DNA from: Williamsia muralis NBRC 105860
GTDB taxonomy: Bacteria; Actinomycetota; Actinomycetes; Mycobacteriales; Mycobacteriaceae
Direction of reading: 5' to 3'
Length of the DNA: 64,000 bases
Assembly (NCBI RefSeq): GCF_001598915.1
Contig: NZ_BDAP01000002.1
Coordinates: forward strand, 434,001 to 498,000
Shown piece after piece: positions 47,178 to 56,476 of this stretch. Positions within the stretch are counted from its first letter, which is position 1. Each line of letters begins with the position of its first letter. The position numbers were made by a program, and so were the translations under genes. The notes below the pieces were generated by a model. The model ran no database searches. It was not told the origin of the DNA and was given only the letters and a program-made list of their open reading frames with translations.

Positions 47178-47202
47178 AGTCAGACGGTACGGCCTGACTA
47201 TG
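47175..47202. promoter_or_regulatory. Inverted repeat across the MFS start codon
   Basis: Perfect 9-bp arms CATAGTCAG (47175-47183) and CTGACTATG (47194-47202) with a 10-bp spacer. The MFS ATG lies in the first arm. It looks like a repressor operator (for example MarR or TetR type), but no such gene is adjacent. Confidence 0.55.
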
Positions 47203-47203
47203 G

Positions 47204-48319
47204 TCAGCGCAAGACAGTGGGATCGACGGCGCCGAGAAGATCGAATTCGGCAACACCCATGCGCCGGCCGTTCACCTGCACGGCCAGTTCATGGCGGCCG
47301 GGGTGGTACCGGCGGGTGGTGATGGGGGCAAACGAATGTGACTTGCTCAAACTTAGGTGTTCACCCGGTCTCATCGTCTTCGTGGCCAACTTGAACACCT
47401 TGTGGGTGATGGCGCCGTTGGCCTTGCGGAATCCGATGCTGTAGTCGACGACCACGTTCACCGGCGACTCGCCAGAATGCGCGAGAGTTACCGCGAACGT
47501 GAGCTTGTCCCCGGTGTCGACGGTTGGGTCGACGATCAGCTCGGTAAGGTCGAGACCGGTCGGCGCATCGAAGCCCAGCAGCGCCAGCGCGCCCGGGTCG
47601 CCTTTCTTCACCAGCGTCCGCAACGCGTGCCGCACCAGCTTGCCGGTGTTGGCGTCGGGCGCACTCTGCCAGCGTGCCGCAGTGGAGACCACCAGGTCGG
47701 GGTGGTGGCGGCTGAGGTCGTTGACGTGATTGGCCACGGACCGTCGAACGTACTCGCTGGGGTCGCGGTAGAGCGCATCGACGATCGGCAGGGTTGCCTC
47801 TGGATGCCGAAGCAATTCGGGTATCCGGCGTGCCCACGGCAGGTAATGCCGGGTTCCTTCGCTCGCGAGCCGCCGCACGTGGTGGTCCGGTGATTCCGCC
47901 CATGCGCGCGCCGCGGCAAGGGTGCGGTCGAGATCGGCCAGAAGCATGGTGCGCAAAGCGAACTCGGATGTGAGTCGGGGAGTGAGCTCGGCGAGCAACG
48001 CCAGCCCGATGTCGAAGGCTCCGGTTGTCCGTTGCGCGGTGGCACGCAAGGCCACCGCTTCGGTGATCGGCCAGACCATCCACCCGGTGCAGCCAGGCTG
48101 GTCGATGAGTTTGTTCACCGCACTGACGAACTCGGTGAACGGCTCGGGCAGATCACCGATCAGGGCATCGCGGACGAGGTCTGATCGGTTCTTGAGCGCC
48201 ATGCCGTCGAACTCGGTGACGGTTGCCGACGTGCGGGCGGTGTCGTAGCCGGCGAGCATCAGGCACGTCGTCAAGCCCTCGACCGCGGAGGCGCCCAGGA
48301 GTTCGTCGGCGAATGGCAT
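47204..48319 (-). CDS. HEAT-repeat DNA-alkylation-repair-like protein
   Basis: A 371-residue protein of helical HEAT-like repeats (EFALRTMLLADLDRTL, VRRLASEGTRHYLPWA, VRRSVANHVNDLSRHHPDLV). These match the AlkC/AlkD-like alkyl-base glycosylase superfamily; the C-terminal 90 residues are beta-rich, as in AlkC-type members with an Ig-like domain. Role in removing alkylated bases is inferred from family. Confidence 0.78.
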   Translation of the reverse strand: MPFADELLGASAVEGLTTCLMLAGYDTARTSATVTEFDGMALKNRSDLVRDALIGDLPEPFTEFVSAVNKLIDQPGCTGWMVWPITEAVALRATAQRTTGAFDIGLALLAELTPRLTSEFALRTMLLADLDRTLAAARAWAESPDHHVRRLASEGTRHYLPWARRIPELLRHPEATLPIVDALYRDPSEYVRRSVANHVNDLSRHHPDLVVSTAARWQSAPDANTGKLVRHALRTLVKKGDPGALALLGFDAPTGLDLTELIVDPTVDTGDKLTFAVTLAHSGESPVNVVVDYSIGFRKANGAITHKVFKLATKTMRPGEHLSLSKSHSFAPITTRRYHPGRHELAVQVNGRRMGVAEFDLLGAVDPTVLR

Positions 48320-48363
48320 GGTGCAAATCTACGGGTGGCCACCGACACGTTCCGTGACCACGA

Positions 48364-50244
48364 TCATTCGAGTTGGCTCTTCAGGGCCTCGAGAACAGCC
48401 GGGTCCTCGATTGTCGATGGCACCGTGAAGGATTCGTGGTCGGCGATCTGACGCATCGTCTTGCGCAGGATCTTGCCCGACCTCGTCTTGGGGAGCGCAT
48501 TGACGACGGTGACATCGCGGAAGGTCGCGACTGCGCCGATCTGCTCACGCACCATGGCGACCAGTTCGGAACGGAGACTCTCCGGATCGATGTCGACCCC
48601 TTCTTTGAGAACCACATATCCGCTGGGCCGCTGACCCTTGAGTTCGTCCTGTATGCCGATCACCGCGCATTCGGCGACCGCCGGATGTGCCGCGACCACG
48701 GCCTCGATACTCCCCGTGGACAGCCGGTGGCCGGCGACATTGATCACGTCGTCGGAACGTCCGAGGACAAACACATAGCCGTCGGAGTCGATGTATCCCG
48801 AGTCGCCCGTGAGGTAGAAACCGGGGAATGCCTTGAGATACGAATCGTGGTAGCGCGCTTCGTCATTCCACAGACCGGAGAGAGTTCCGGGCGGAAGCGG
48901 GAGTTCGATGACGATGTTGCCTTCGCCGCCTGCCGGAACGATTTTCCCCTCGGCGTCGACAACCTGCACCCGGAAGCCCGGCACCGGCACGGTGGGCGAC
49001 CCGGCCTTGAGTGGCATGGGTTCGAGGCCGCGGAGATTGGCCGCGATCGCCCAGCCGGTCTCGGTCTGCCACCAGTGGTCGACCACCGGGACGCCGAGCA
49101 CCTTCGTCGACCACTCGTATGTGTCCGGATCGAGTCGTTCGCCGGCGGCGAAAAGTGTCCGAAGCGATGAGATGTCGTACTGCGCAATCAGCTTCGCATC
49201 CGGATCCTGCTTTCGGACGGCGCGGATGGCGGTGGGGGCGGTGAACAGCGCCCGCACGCCGTAGTCGTCGATGACCCGCCAAAAAGCGCCCGCGTCCGGC
49301 GTTCCCACCGGTTTGCCCTCGTACATCACGGACGTGGCGCCCGCGAGGAGCGGGCCGTAGACGATGTACGAATGGCCCACCACCCAGCCGACATCGGATG
49401 CCGTCCACCACACGTCGCCGGGGGCGATGTCGTAGATGTTGCGCATCGACCACGTCAGTGCCACGGCGTGGCCGCCGTTGTCGCGGACGACGCCTTTGGG
49501 TTTACCGGTGGTCCCGGAGGTGTAAAGGATGTAGAGCGGGTCGGTGGCCGCGACCGGAACAGGTTCTGCGGCAGGCGCTTCGGCAGTCAGATCATCCCAG
49601 TCGAACCAGCCGTCGTGGTCTGCCGCGCTCCCGGCGACCTGCTCGCGATTCTTGACGATCACCGTGCTGGGTGGGTGATCGGACAGCTCGAGTGCTGTGG
49701 TCACCATCGGCAGGTACTCCACAGTGCGCCCCGGCTCGAGTCCACCCGAGGCGGTGATGAGGGCAACCGGGCGGGCGTCGTCGATGCGGGTGGCGAGTTC
49801 TTTTCCGGCGAACCCACCGAACACCACCGAGTGCACGGCGCCGATCCGTGCGCAGGCCAGCATGGCGATGGCGGCCTCCGGGATCATCGGCATGTAGATG
49901 ATGACGCGGTCACCGGCGGTGACGTCGCGGTCACGCAGGGCGCCTGCGAATGTGGCGACCTCGGCCAGCAGGTCGGAGTAGGAGAAGGTGCGTGAGACAC
50001 CGGTCATCGCCGAATCCCAGATCAGGGCCGGCCGATCGCCGTGGCCGGCGTCCACATGCCGATCCAGCGCGTTGAAACTCGTGTTGAGGGTTGCTCCGGG
50101 AAACCACTGGTACTGCGTCTCGCTCCGTCGGCCGAGAGCGACGGTTGGTGCTGTGTACCATTCAACAGCCTTGGCCGCGTGAAGCCAGAACTCGTCTGGG
50201 TCGTCCACACTCTGCGCAAAAGCCTCCGCGTACAGCCCCATCAC
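48364..50244 (-). CDS. prpE: Propionyl-CoA synthetase (PrpE-like)
   Basis: A 626-residue AMP-forming synthetase of the acetyl/propionyl-CoA group. It has SVVFGGFAGKELATRI, ILYTSGTTGKPKGVV, WWQTETG, TGDSGYID and the C-terminal Lys in PKTRSGK. The protein lacks the CODH-like features of acetyl-CoA synthase and is closest in layout to PrpE. Steroid side-chain and ring degradation yields propionyl-CoA, but activation of free propionate is the more likely role. Confidence 0.85.
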   Translation of the reverse strand: MMGLYAEAFAQSVDDPDEFWLHAAKAVEWYTAPTVALGRRSETQYQWFPGATLNTSFNALDRHVDAGHGDRPALIWDSAMTGVSRTFSYSDLLAEVATFAGALRDRDVTAGDRVIIYMPMIPEAAIAMLACARIGAVHSVVFGGFAGKELATRIDDARPVALITASGGLEPGRTVEYLPMVTTALELSDHPPSTVIVKNREQVAGSAADHDGWFDWDDLTAEAPAAEPVPVAATDPLYILYTSGTTGKPKGVVRDNGGHAVALTWSMRNIYDIAPGDVWWTASDVGWVVGHSYIVYGPLLAGATSVMYEGKPVGTPDAGAFWRVIDDYGVRALFTAPTAIRAVRKQDPDAKLIAQYDISSLRTLFAAGERLDPDTYEWSTKVLGVPVVDHWWQTETGWAIAANLRGLEPMPLKAGSPTVPVPGFRVQVVDAEGKIVPAGGEGNIVIELPLPPGTLSGLWNDEARYHDSYLKAFPGFYLTGDSGYIDSDGYVFVLGRSDDVINVAGHRLSTGSIEAVVAAHPAVAECAVIGIQDELKGQRPSGYVVLKEGVDIDPESLRSELVAMVREQIGAVATFRDVTVVNALPKTRSGKILRKTMRQIADHESFTVPSTIEDPAVLEALKSQLE

Positions 50245-50268
50245 TCGCCATCCTCTCGCCGATCAGGA

Positions 50269-50284
50269 CGGCCCTGAAGGGCCG
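50269..50284. terminator. Short hairpin before the transporter operon end
   Basis: CGGCCCTGAAGGGCCG is a 16-nt palindrome just after the permease stop on the minus strand. The loop is very short, so it is a weak candidate. Confidence 0.35.
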
Positions 50285-50292
50285 GCCCTGCG

Positions 50293-51168
50293 TCAGGACG
50301 CCGCGAGAGCCGTGGAGCGTCGTCGCTGCGCCCGGTTGATCGCCTTGATCAACACGCCCTGGCGAGGTGCGAACAGATAGATGACCGCAAACGCCAGTCC
50401 CTGGGCGAGTACCACCATCGCGCCGGGTGCCACGTCCAGGTAGTACGCATAGTAGATCCCCAGGACTGCGCAGGAACAGGCCAAGATCGGGGCGATGATC
50501 AGCATCCGGTTGAAGCGATCAGTGAGCAGGTAAGCGGACGCACCCGGGATGATCAGCATCGCGACCACCAGAACAACGCCGACGATCTGGAGTGCCACAA
50601 CACATGTGAGAGCGAGCAACCCGAGTAGCAGCGCACCGAGGCGACGAGGGGACAATCCGATCGCATGAGCGTGGGTGGGGTCGAAGGCGAACAGGGTGAG
50701 GTCTCGTCGTTTGAGTGTCAGGACCACCACGGCGACCACGGCCAGTCCGAGGATCTGCCACAGGTCTGATTGCGAGACCCCGAGAACGTTGCCGAAAAGG
50801 ATGTGGTTGAGGTCGGTCTGACTCGGCGTGATCGAGATGAGTACCAGGCCCAGCGCGAAAAGTGTGCTGAAGACGATGCCGATCGCGGCGTCTTCCTTGA
50901 CCCTGCTGGTGTCGCGGACCACGCCGATCAGCAGGACCGCACCGAGGCCGAAGATCAACGCACCCACCGCAAACGGCGCGCCGAAGATGTACGCGAGCAC
51001 CACGCCGGGCAGAACCGCGTGGGACACGGCATCACCCATCAGCGACCAGCCGATCAGAACGATCCAGCAACTGATCATGGCGCACACCGCGGCCGCGACC
51101 GTGGTCGCGAGAAGCATGTTCACCATGAAGTCCTCGGCCAGAGGATCGAGCCACCAGTCGATGATCAT
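50293..51168 (-). CDS. Metal ABC transporter permease
   Basis: A 291-residue permease of the ABC-3 family, eight or nine hydrophobic segments with SLMGDAVSHAVLPG near the N-terminus, as in Mn/Zn/Fe permeases (MntB/ZnuB). It is the third gene of the binding protein-ATPase-permease operon; its ATG overlaps the ATPase stop by 4 bp. Confidence 0.9.
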   Translation of the reverse strand: MIIDWWLDPLAEDFMVNMLLATTVAAAVCAMISCWIVLIGWSLMGDAVSHAVLPGVVLAYIFGAPFAVGALIFGLGAVLLIGVVRDTSRVKEDAAIGIVFSTLFALGLVLISITPSQTDLNHILFGNVLGVSQSDLWQILGLAVVAVVVLTLKRRDLTLFAFDPTHAHAIGLSPRRLGALLLGLLALTCVVALQIVGVVLVVAMLIIPGASAYLLTDRFNRMLIIAPILACSCAVLGIYYAYYLDVAPGAMVVLAQGLAFAVIYLFAPRQGVLIKAINRAQRRRSTALAAS

Positions 51169-51953
51169 GACCGCACCCCCCGTCCCAGCACGTCCATACC
51201 GAACGCAAGGGCAAGGCTCTCCGGCCGTAGTACGACGTCGGGCTCGTCGTGCATCAGGACCGTGCGCATCAGCAGTACCGCCTCGTCGCAGAAGGTCTCG
51301 AGCGAGCCGAGGTCGTGGGTGGAGATGAGGATCGTCTTTCCCTGTGAGGCCAGGGACGTCAGGAGAGCGATGATCGTGGCTTCAGACTTCTTGTCGACGC
51401 CTGCGAAGGGTTCGTCGAGCAGCAGGACGTCCGCCTCTTGGGCGATCCCACGGGCGACGAATGCCCGCTTGCGTTGTCCACCGGAGAGTCGCCCGATCTG
51501 ACGGCCGGCCAACTCGGTCAGCTCGACCTGGGCGAGTGCATGGTCGACCGCTTCCTTGTCGGCGCGACGTGGCCTGCGGGTGAATCCCTGACGACCGTAC
51601 CGCCCGGTCATCGCGACTTCGCGGACCGAGATGGGGAACGTCCAGTCGACGTCTTCGGACTGCGGGACGTAGGAGATGAGACCGTTGCTGCGCGCCTCTG
51701 CCGGTGTACCTCCGGCGATCTCGACCGATCCGGAGTCGGGTTTCACCAGCCCCATGATGGTCTTGAACAGTGTCGACTTGCCCGAACCGTTCATCCCGAT
51801 CAGTCCGCAGATGCGCCCCGGCGCGATGTTGATGGAGACGTTGTCGAGGGCGTGTACGTCGCCGTAGAACACGCTGACCCCGTTGATCGCGATGGCGGGG
51901 GGCCCGTCGTGAGGGGTTCGGCCCGGCTGAGGCTGAGAAGGAAGTGTGGTCAT
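51165..51953 (-). CDS. Metal ABC transporter ATP-binding protein
   Basis: A 262-residue ABC ATPase with Walker A GMNGSGKST, signature LSGGQRKR, Walker B VLLLDEP and the His switch in STHDL. It drives the permease encoded next. Both flanking overlaps are 4 bp. Confidence 0.93.
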   Translation of the reverse strand: MTTLPSQPQPGRTPHDGPPAIAINGVSVFYGDVHALDNVSINIAPGRICGLIGMNGSGKSTLFKTIMGLVKPDSGSVEIAGGTPAEARSNGLISYVPQSEDVDWTFPISVREVAMTGRYGRQGFTRRPRRADKEAVDHALAQVELTELAGRQIGRLSGGQRKRAFVARGIAQEADVLLLDEPFAGVDKKSEATIIALLTSLASQGKTILISTHDLGSLETFCDEAVLLMRTVLMHDEPDVVLRPESLALAFGMDVLGRGVRS

Positions 51954-52879
51954 TGGGATCCACCTCGGGTCAGTGCGTTGACGATCGTGTCGGAATCGTG
52001 GCGGATGAGGTCGAGATACGTCGGCACCGGGCCATCGGACTCGGACAGCGAGTCGACGTAGAGAACGCCCCCGAAGTCGGCGTCGGTGGCGCGCTCGACC
52101 TGGCGCATCACCGAATCACTCACGGTGGACTCGCAGAACACCGCGCGAATGTTGTTCGCGCGCACGAAGTCGATCGTGGACTGCAATTGCTTAGATGTGC
52201 CCTGCTGTTCGGCGTTCACTGGCCATACGTATTTCTCTTGCATACCGGTGTCACGGGCGAGGTATGAGAAGGCGCCTTCGCAGCTGACCAGCGCTCTGCT
52301 CTGCGGTGGCAGCTTGGCCAATTCGGAGACCATCCGGTCGTGGACCTCTTGCAACTGCGCCTTGTAGGTGACGGCATTCTGGCGGTACTCGGAAGCATGG
52401 TCGGGATCGAGTTCGGCGAGTGCCGATGCGATGTTGTCGGCGTACGTCTGGACGTTCAACGGGGACATCCAGGCGTGGGGGTTCGCGGTACCCGCTCCGG
52501 CGTCATCGCTGATGGGGATGGGCTCGACGCGCTTGCTGGCGACCACGTGTTCCACGTCGAGCCGGTCGACGAACTGCTCGAACCAGGCTTCCAGGTGCAG
52601 GCCGTTGTCGATGATGAGGTCCGCTTCCGCGGCCCGTCGCAGGTCGCCCGGTGTCGGTTCGTAGCCGTGGATCTCCGCGCCGGCCTTGGTCACGGACTCC
52701 ACCCGGACTTCTGGCCCCGCGATGTTGGCGACGATGTCTTGAAGCACCGTGAACGTGGTCAGCACTGTCAGCCGACCGTCGTTGCGCTCGCGTTTGCCGA
52801 CACACGCACTGAGGGCCAACACGCTCAGGGCGATGACGAACACCGAGGTCACCCGCAATACCCTGGACCGAGTTCGCAT
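51950..52879 (-). CDS. Mn/Fe-type metal-binding lipoprotein of ABC transporter
   Basis: A 309-residue cluster A-I substrate-binding lipoprotein (lipobox LSAC, Cys26). The four metal ligands are His71, His135, Glu201 and Asp276. The set His-His-Glu-Asp is that of the Mn2+/Fe2+ group (PsaA, MntC), not of the His-rich Zn group. Together with the palindrome at 52893-52910 this supports manganese import under a DtxR/MntR-type repressor. Confidence 0.9.
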   Translation of the reverse strand: MRTRSRVLRVTSVFVIALSVLALSACVGKRERNDGRLTVLTTFTVLQDIVANIAGPEVRVESVTKAGAEIHGYEPTPGDLRRAAEADLIIDNGLHLEAWFEQFVDRLDVEHVVASKRVEPIPISDDAGAGTANPHAWMSPLNVQTYADNIASALAELDPDHASEYRQNAVTYKAQLQEVHDRMVSELAKLPPQSRALVSCEGAFSYLARDTGMQEKYVWPVNAEQQGTSKQLQSTIDFVRANNIRAVFCESTVSDSVMRQVERATDADFGGVLYVDSLSESDGPVPTYLDLIRHDSDTIVNALTRGGSQ

Positions 52880-52892
52880 CCTCTCACCTTAG

Positions 52893-52910
52893 AGTTCGGG
52901 TACCCGAACT
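52893..52910. promoter_or_regulatory. Perfect 18-bp palindrome, candidate MntR/DtxR operator
   Basis: AGTTCGGGTACCCGAACT is its own reverse complement. It lies 13 bp upstream of the binding-protein ATG on the minus strand, overlapping the expected promoter. Confidence 0.7.
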
Positions 52911-52934
52911 TTCAACTTCAACCGAGCGGCAGAC

Positions 52935-53744
52935 TCACGCGTCCAGGAAGTCTGCGACCCCTTGCGGCCACTCGCGGAGCTGACCCGGGGTGTCGGCGAC
53001 GCACAATTGCGCCCCCGGGATGACGGTTGCCAACCGACGTGCGGTGGACAGCGGATGGCCCGGGTCTCCTGACCACGCGAGCACCAGGGTGGGTACTCGC
53101 AGTGCACGCAGCTCCACGTCCGCCGGCAGATCCGACCGCGCGGCGCCCCGCAGGACCGATGGCAGCAGGGATTCGGGCACAGCGATCGGAGTTCGGGCGT
53201 CGGCAAGACCCGACAACACCGCAGGCGGTGGTCCTGCGGAAGCTGCTTCGTAGGCGGCCAGCCCGCTGCGTTCGATGAGGTCGGCGCCTGCCCGGTAGGC
53301 GACAACGTGTGCGGCCCGGACCTGCCCGGCGGTCGGTGGGGTGGTCAACACGAGGTGGTGGAACCGATGGGGTTCGGCGACCGCCGCCCACAACAGCGTG
53401 GCTGTCCCCATGGACGAGCCGATCCCGGCGACCGGCTCGTCGGGGCTCACCGAGTCGAGGAGGCCGAGCAGGTCACGGCCGAGGTTCGGCCAGGTGTATT
53501 GCTCCGGATCGGCACCGCCCGTCGATCGGCCGTGGCCGCGGGCGTCGTACCGGATCAGCCGGTGATCGCGGGTGACCGGCGACCAATCGAACATGCCGAC
53601 GGTCTCCTGGGCGGTGGCGCTGGACGTCAGCCCATGCGCCCAGATCGCGGTCCGGCCGGACCTGGAGGCGTGGCCCTCCTCTGTCCAGGCGAGTTCGGCG
53701 TCCCCGATCGCGGTGGTGTGGATGGATGCAGGCGGGCCGCTCAC
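52935..53744 (-). CDS. Alpha/beta hydrolase lacking the usual C-terminal His
   Basis: A 269-residue alpha/beta hydrolase with WAHGLTSS, YDARGHGRS and the nucleophile elbow GIGSSMGT, plus SGDPGHP for the acidic residue. The final stretch (ADTPGQLREWPQ) has no His where the family normally has one, so activity is doubtful or another His is used. The start is uncertain: GTG at 53744 is given; an ATG at 53792 lies inside the DoxX gene. Confidence 0.65.
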   Translation of the reverse strand: MSGPPASIHTTAIGDAELAWTEEGHASRSGRTAIWAHGLTSSATAQETVGMFDWSPVTRDHRLIRYDARGHGRSTGGADPEQYTWPNLGRDLLGLLDSVSPDEPVAGIGSSMGTATLLWAAVAEPHRFHHLVLTTPPTAGQVRAAHVVAYRAGADLIERSGLAAYEAASAGPPPAVLSGLADARTPIAVPESLLPSVLRGAARSDLPADVELRALRVPTLVLAWSGDPGHPLSTARRLATVIPGAQLCVADTPGQLREWPQGVADFLDA

Positions 53745-53757
53745 CGGCAGGCCGCCG

Positions 53758-54183
53758 TTATTTTGACCGCACCTTCTCGCCGAGAGCGTCAACCATCAGT
53801 CCCACACCGATGCCCAGCATCCAGACATCCTTGGCTAGCGCGGTGCCCTGCTGCGTGGGGGCCAGGGTGCCCGGTTCCCGCATGCCGGGGGTGTTCAGGT
53901 AGAGGCCGAGGAGACTCGCCGAGAAGGCGGTCAGACCCGCGCCGGCAACGGCGGTGGGGACGATGGGGAGCAACAATGCTGCTCCGAGTGCGATCTCGCC
54001 GGTCGAGACAAACCGGATGAACGCAGGTGGGCTGAGCTTGGTTGCCAGTGGGTATGTCCCGGCGGTGAGGCCGTGGAGCTGTGTGGCGGTTTCCTCGTCG
54101 GCCTGTCGCTTGGCCAGACCCGAACTGAGGATGAATGCGCCGGTGGCGACCCGGGTGGGGATGTGGCGAACTTTGAACTTCAT
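53758..54183 (-). CDS. DoxX-like membrane protein
   Basis: A 141-residue protein with four hydrophobic segments, starting at the ATG at 54183 after AAAGGAG. Its size and helix pattern match the DoxX/DoxD-like family. It precedes the hydrolase gene in an operon. A redox-related membrane role is typical but unproven. Confidence 0.75.
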   Translation of the reverse strand: MKFKVRHIPTRVATGAFILSSGLAKRQADEETATQLHGLTAGTYPLATKLSPPAFIRFVSTGEIALGAALLLPIVPTAVAGAGLTAFSASLLGLYLNTPGMREPGTLAPTQQGTALAKDVWMLGIGVGLMVDALGEKVRSK

Positions 54184-54244
54184 GATGGCTCCTTTCGGCA
54201 GCATCCACTGCCTCAGCCGATGGTATTGCCCGACGGCACCTCAG

Positions 54245-55153
54245 TCAGGGCGAAGCGGAAGACCGGGTGATCGCGAGGTCGACCAAATCCCTTGCTGGCC
54301 CGTGCAACCCGCGATTTCGATCCCATACTGCGCGCAACACCCGAGGCATTGCCACGCCGGACACCTCGATGCGGACCAACTTGCCGTCCGCCAGCTCGGG
54401 CGCGACGGACAGACTGGACAGCACGGCCGGTGCGTCGGAACTGAGGACCGCGGCCTTGACAGCAGCTACCGACGTCAGCTCGAGCAACGGATCCGCGGCC
54501 TCACCGAGCGCCGCCTCGAAGGTGACTCGTGTGCCCGAGCCGTGTTCACGTTGAACCAGCGGGGTGCGCATCAATTCGGCAGGAGAGATGGCGCGGCCGG
54601 CTCGCGCCCAGGGATGATCCGGCCGGGTGACCACCACCAGCTCGTCGTGCGCGACAGCCCGGTGATCCAGATGCGAATCGGTGTGTGGCCCTTCGACAAA
54701 CCCCACGTCGACGGATCCTGCCAACACATCCCGGATGACATCGGCGGAGTTCATCGGCTGCACCCGTATCCGTGTCTCGGGGTGAAGGCGCCGCAGGGCC
54801 AGGGCCCAGGACGGAATCAGAATCTCGGCAACCGTCATCGAGGCCGCGACCGTGACCGTGGCGCGCTTGCTGCCCAGCAACGAGTCGATTCCAGCCGAGA
54901 ACCGTTCCGCCGCGTCGAGCAGACCCGATGCCCACTCCAGGACTGCGACGCCTTCGGGCGTCAGCTCGGTGCCCGACGGCGACCTGCGGAAGAGCACCAC
55001 ACCCAGTTCGCGTTCCACGGCATGGACGCGTGCGCTGATTGCCTGCTGGCTGAGGTTCTGTTCGCGGGCGGCGGCGCTCATACTGCCTTGCCGTGCCACT
55101 GACACGACAACGTCGAGGGCGGAGAGGTCGGGGACTCGGGCGGGCAACACCAT
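54245..55153 (-). CDS. LysR-family regulator
   Basis: A 302-residue LysR protein with N-terminal winged HTH (SMSAAAREQNLSQQAISARV) and a periplasmic-binding-like effector domain. It is divergent from the TDT transporter gene; the palindrome at 55164-55180 is a likely binding site. Effector may be a sulfur or organic-acid metabolite matching the transporter. Confidence 0.9.
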   Translation of the reverse strand: MVLPARVPDLSALDVVVSVARQGSMSAAAREQNLSQQAISARVHAVERELGVVLFRRSPSGTELTPEGVAVLEWASGLLDAAERFSAGIDSLLGSKRATVTVAASMTVAEILIPSWALALRRLHPETRIRVQPMNSADVIRDVLAGSVDVGFVEGPHTDSHLDHRAVAHDELVVVTRPDHPWARAGRAISPAELMRTPLVQREHGSGTRVTFEAALGEAADPLLELTSVAAVKAAVLSSDAPAVLSSLSVAPELADGKLVRIEVSGVAMPRVLRAVWDRNRGLHGPARDLVDLAITRSSASP

Positions 55154-55163
55154 CTGTCGAGGC

Positions 55164-55180
55164 TACAAGCCTGACTTGTA
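55164..55180. promoter_or_regulatory. Candidate LysR site between LysR and transporter
   Basis: TACAAG (55164-55169) and CTTGTA (55175-55180) are separated by 5 bp. It lies 11 bp before the LysR start and 57 bp before the transporter start. Confidence 0.5.
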
Positions 55181-55236
55181 CCCGGACAACAACAAGCCCT
55201 CTACCTGTCTCGACGAGACGAGGTGACCATGAATCC

Positions 55237-56349
55237 ATGACGCCGAACTGGTTCTCTGCAGTGATGGGCACGGGCATCGTGGCCACGTCGGGTGTGGCGT
55301 TGCATTCGGCCTGGCCGGCGATGGGAGTTCTCACCACCTCTTTCTGGGTGATCGCGCTGGGCGGGCTGGTGGTCGCGTCGTGCCTGTTCCTCGGCAAGGG
55401 GCCTGCCGATCACGCCGCGGACCCCGGTATGGCTCACTTCTACGGCGCCCCAGCCATGGCCCTGCTCACGGTCGGGGCCGGGACGGTCGAGCTCGGACCG
55501 CAGTTCGTCGGTGACTCAGCCGCAGTGTGGGTCGGCGGTGCGTTGTGGGCGGTGGGTACCGCCGCGGGCGTGTTCACAACCGTGTGGGTTCCATTTCGGA
55601 CGATCACCGGTACGCAGAGTTCGGCGGACGGTGCCATGCCGAGTTGGTTGATGCCGGTGGTTCCGCCGATGGTGTCGGCAGCCACCGGCCCGTTGCTTCT
55701 CCCGCACCTGCCGCCCGGCGACATCCGATCAGGACTTCTCGCAATGTGTTACGCGCTGTTCGGGCTGACCTTGATTGTCGGGTTCTTGACGATGACGATG
55801 GTCTACTCACGTCTCATCCATCGCGGACTGCCGTCTGTGCAGGTTGCACCGACGGTATGGATCATGCTCGGGATGATCGGCCAATCCATCGCAGCCGCAG
55901 TGTTACTCGGGTCGAGTGCCCACCTCGTGTTCGACGGCGAGCAGGCCTCGATCGCAAACGGCCTGCGCGTCTTCGGCATCGGCTACGGATTGGTCATGTC
56001 GGGGTTTGCAGGATTCGTCTTTGTCCTCGCGGCGCTGATCACCGTGCACAACGTCCGACGGGGACTGACCTTCACGCCCACCTGGTGGAGCTTCACCTTT
56101 CCGATCGGCACGTGCGTGACCGGTTCGGCATCACTTGCCGTTGCGGTGGGGTCGACACCCTTGCGCGTCATTGCTGCAGCGTTGTTCGCGCTACTGCTGA
56201 TCACGTGGGTTGTGGTGGCGGGATGGAGTTCGGTCTACCTGCGAAGAACAACCATCCAGCGACAGCACTTTTCACGTCTCGAAGTCGCCAACGCATGTGG
56301 CCCTGATCGTGCTCCTGAGCCGGCCCGTGTTGGTAGGGCTGTCGCCTGA
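55237..56349 (+). CDS. TDT-family transporter (TehA/Mae1/SSU1 type)
   Basis: A 370-residue membrane protein with about ten hydrophobic helices and WFSAVMGTGIVATS at the N-terminus, the signature of the voltage-dependent anion channel/TDT family (tellurite resistance TehA, sulfite efflux, C4-dicarboxylates). The ATG at 55237 lies 12 nt after GAGGTG. The substrate is unknown; the LysR gene suggests an inducible anion exporter. Confidence 0.85.
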   Translation: MTPNWFSAVMGTGIVATSGVALHSAWPAMGVLTTSFWVIALGGLVVASCLFLGKGPADHAADPGMAHFYGAPAMALLTVGAGTVELGPQFVGDSAAVWVGGALWAVGTAAGVFTTVWVPFRTITGTQSSADGAMPSWLMPVVPPMVSAATGPLLLPHLPPGDIRSGLLAMCYALFGLTLIVGFLTMTMVYSRLIHRGLPSVQVAPTVWIMLGMIGQSIAAAVLLGSSAHLVFDGEQASIANGLRVFGIGYGLVMSGFAGFVFVLAALITVHNVRRGLTFTPTWWSFTFPIGTCVTGSASLAVAVGSTPLRVIAAALFALLLITWVVVAGWSSVYLRRTTIQRQHFSRLEVANACGPDRAPEPARVGRAVA

Positions 56350-56377
56350 CCTGTGCCAGTCGGGCAGGCGACAGCCC
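56336..56377. terminator. Hairpin terminator of the TDT gene
   Basis: Perfect 13-bp arms GGGCTGTCGCCTG (56336-56348) and CAGGCGACAGCCC (56365-56377) with a 16-nt loop. The stem includes the stop codon. Confidence 0.7.
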
Positions 56378-56476
56378 CTGAACGCGGTTTCACACTATGG
56401 AGTTGTCAGGGTGCGTCCGCGGTCCCGTCGTTGTGTCGGGTGCGGTGTTTCGCGGTGCGGTGCTGGTTTGTGTGAG

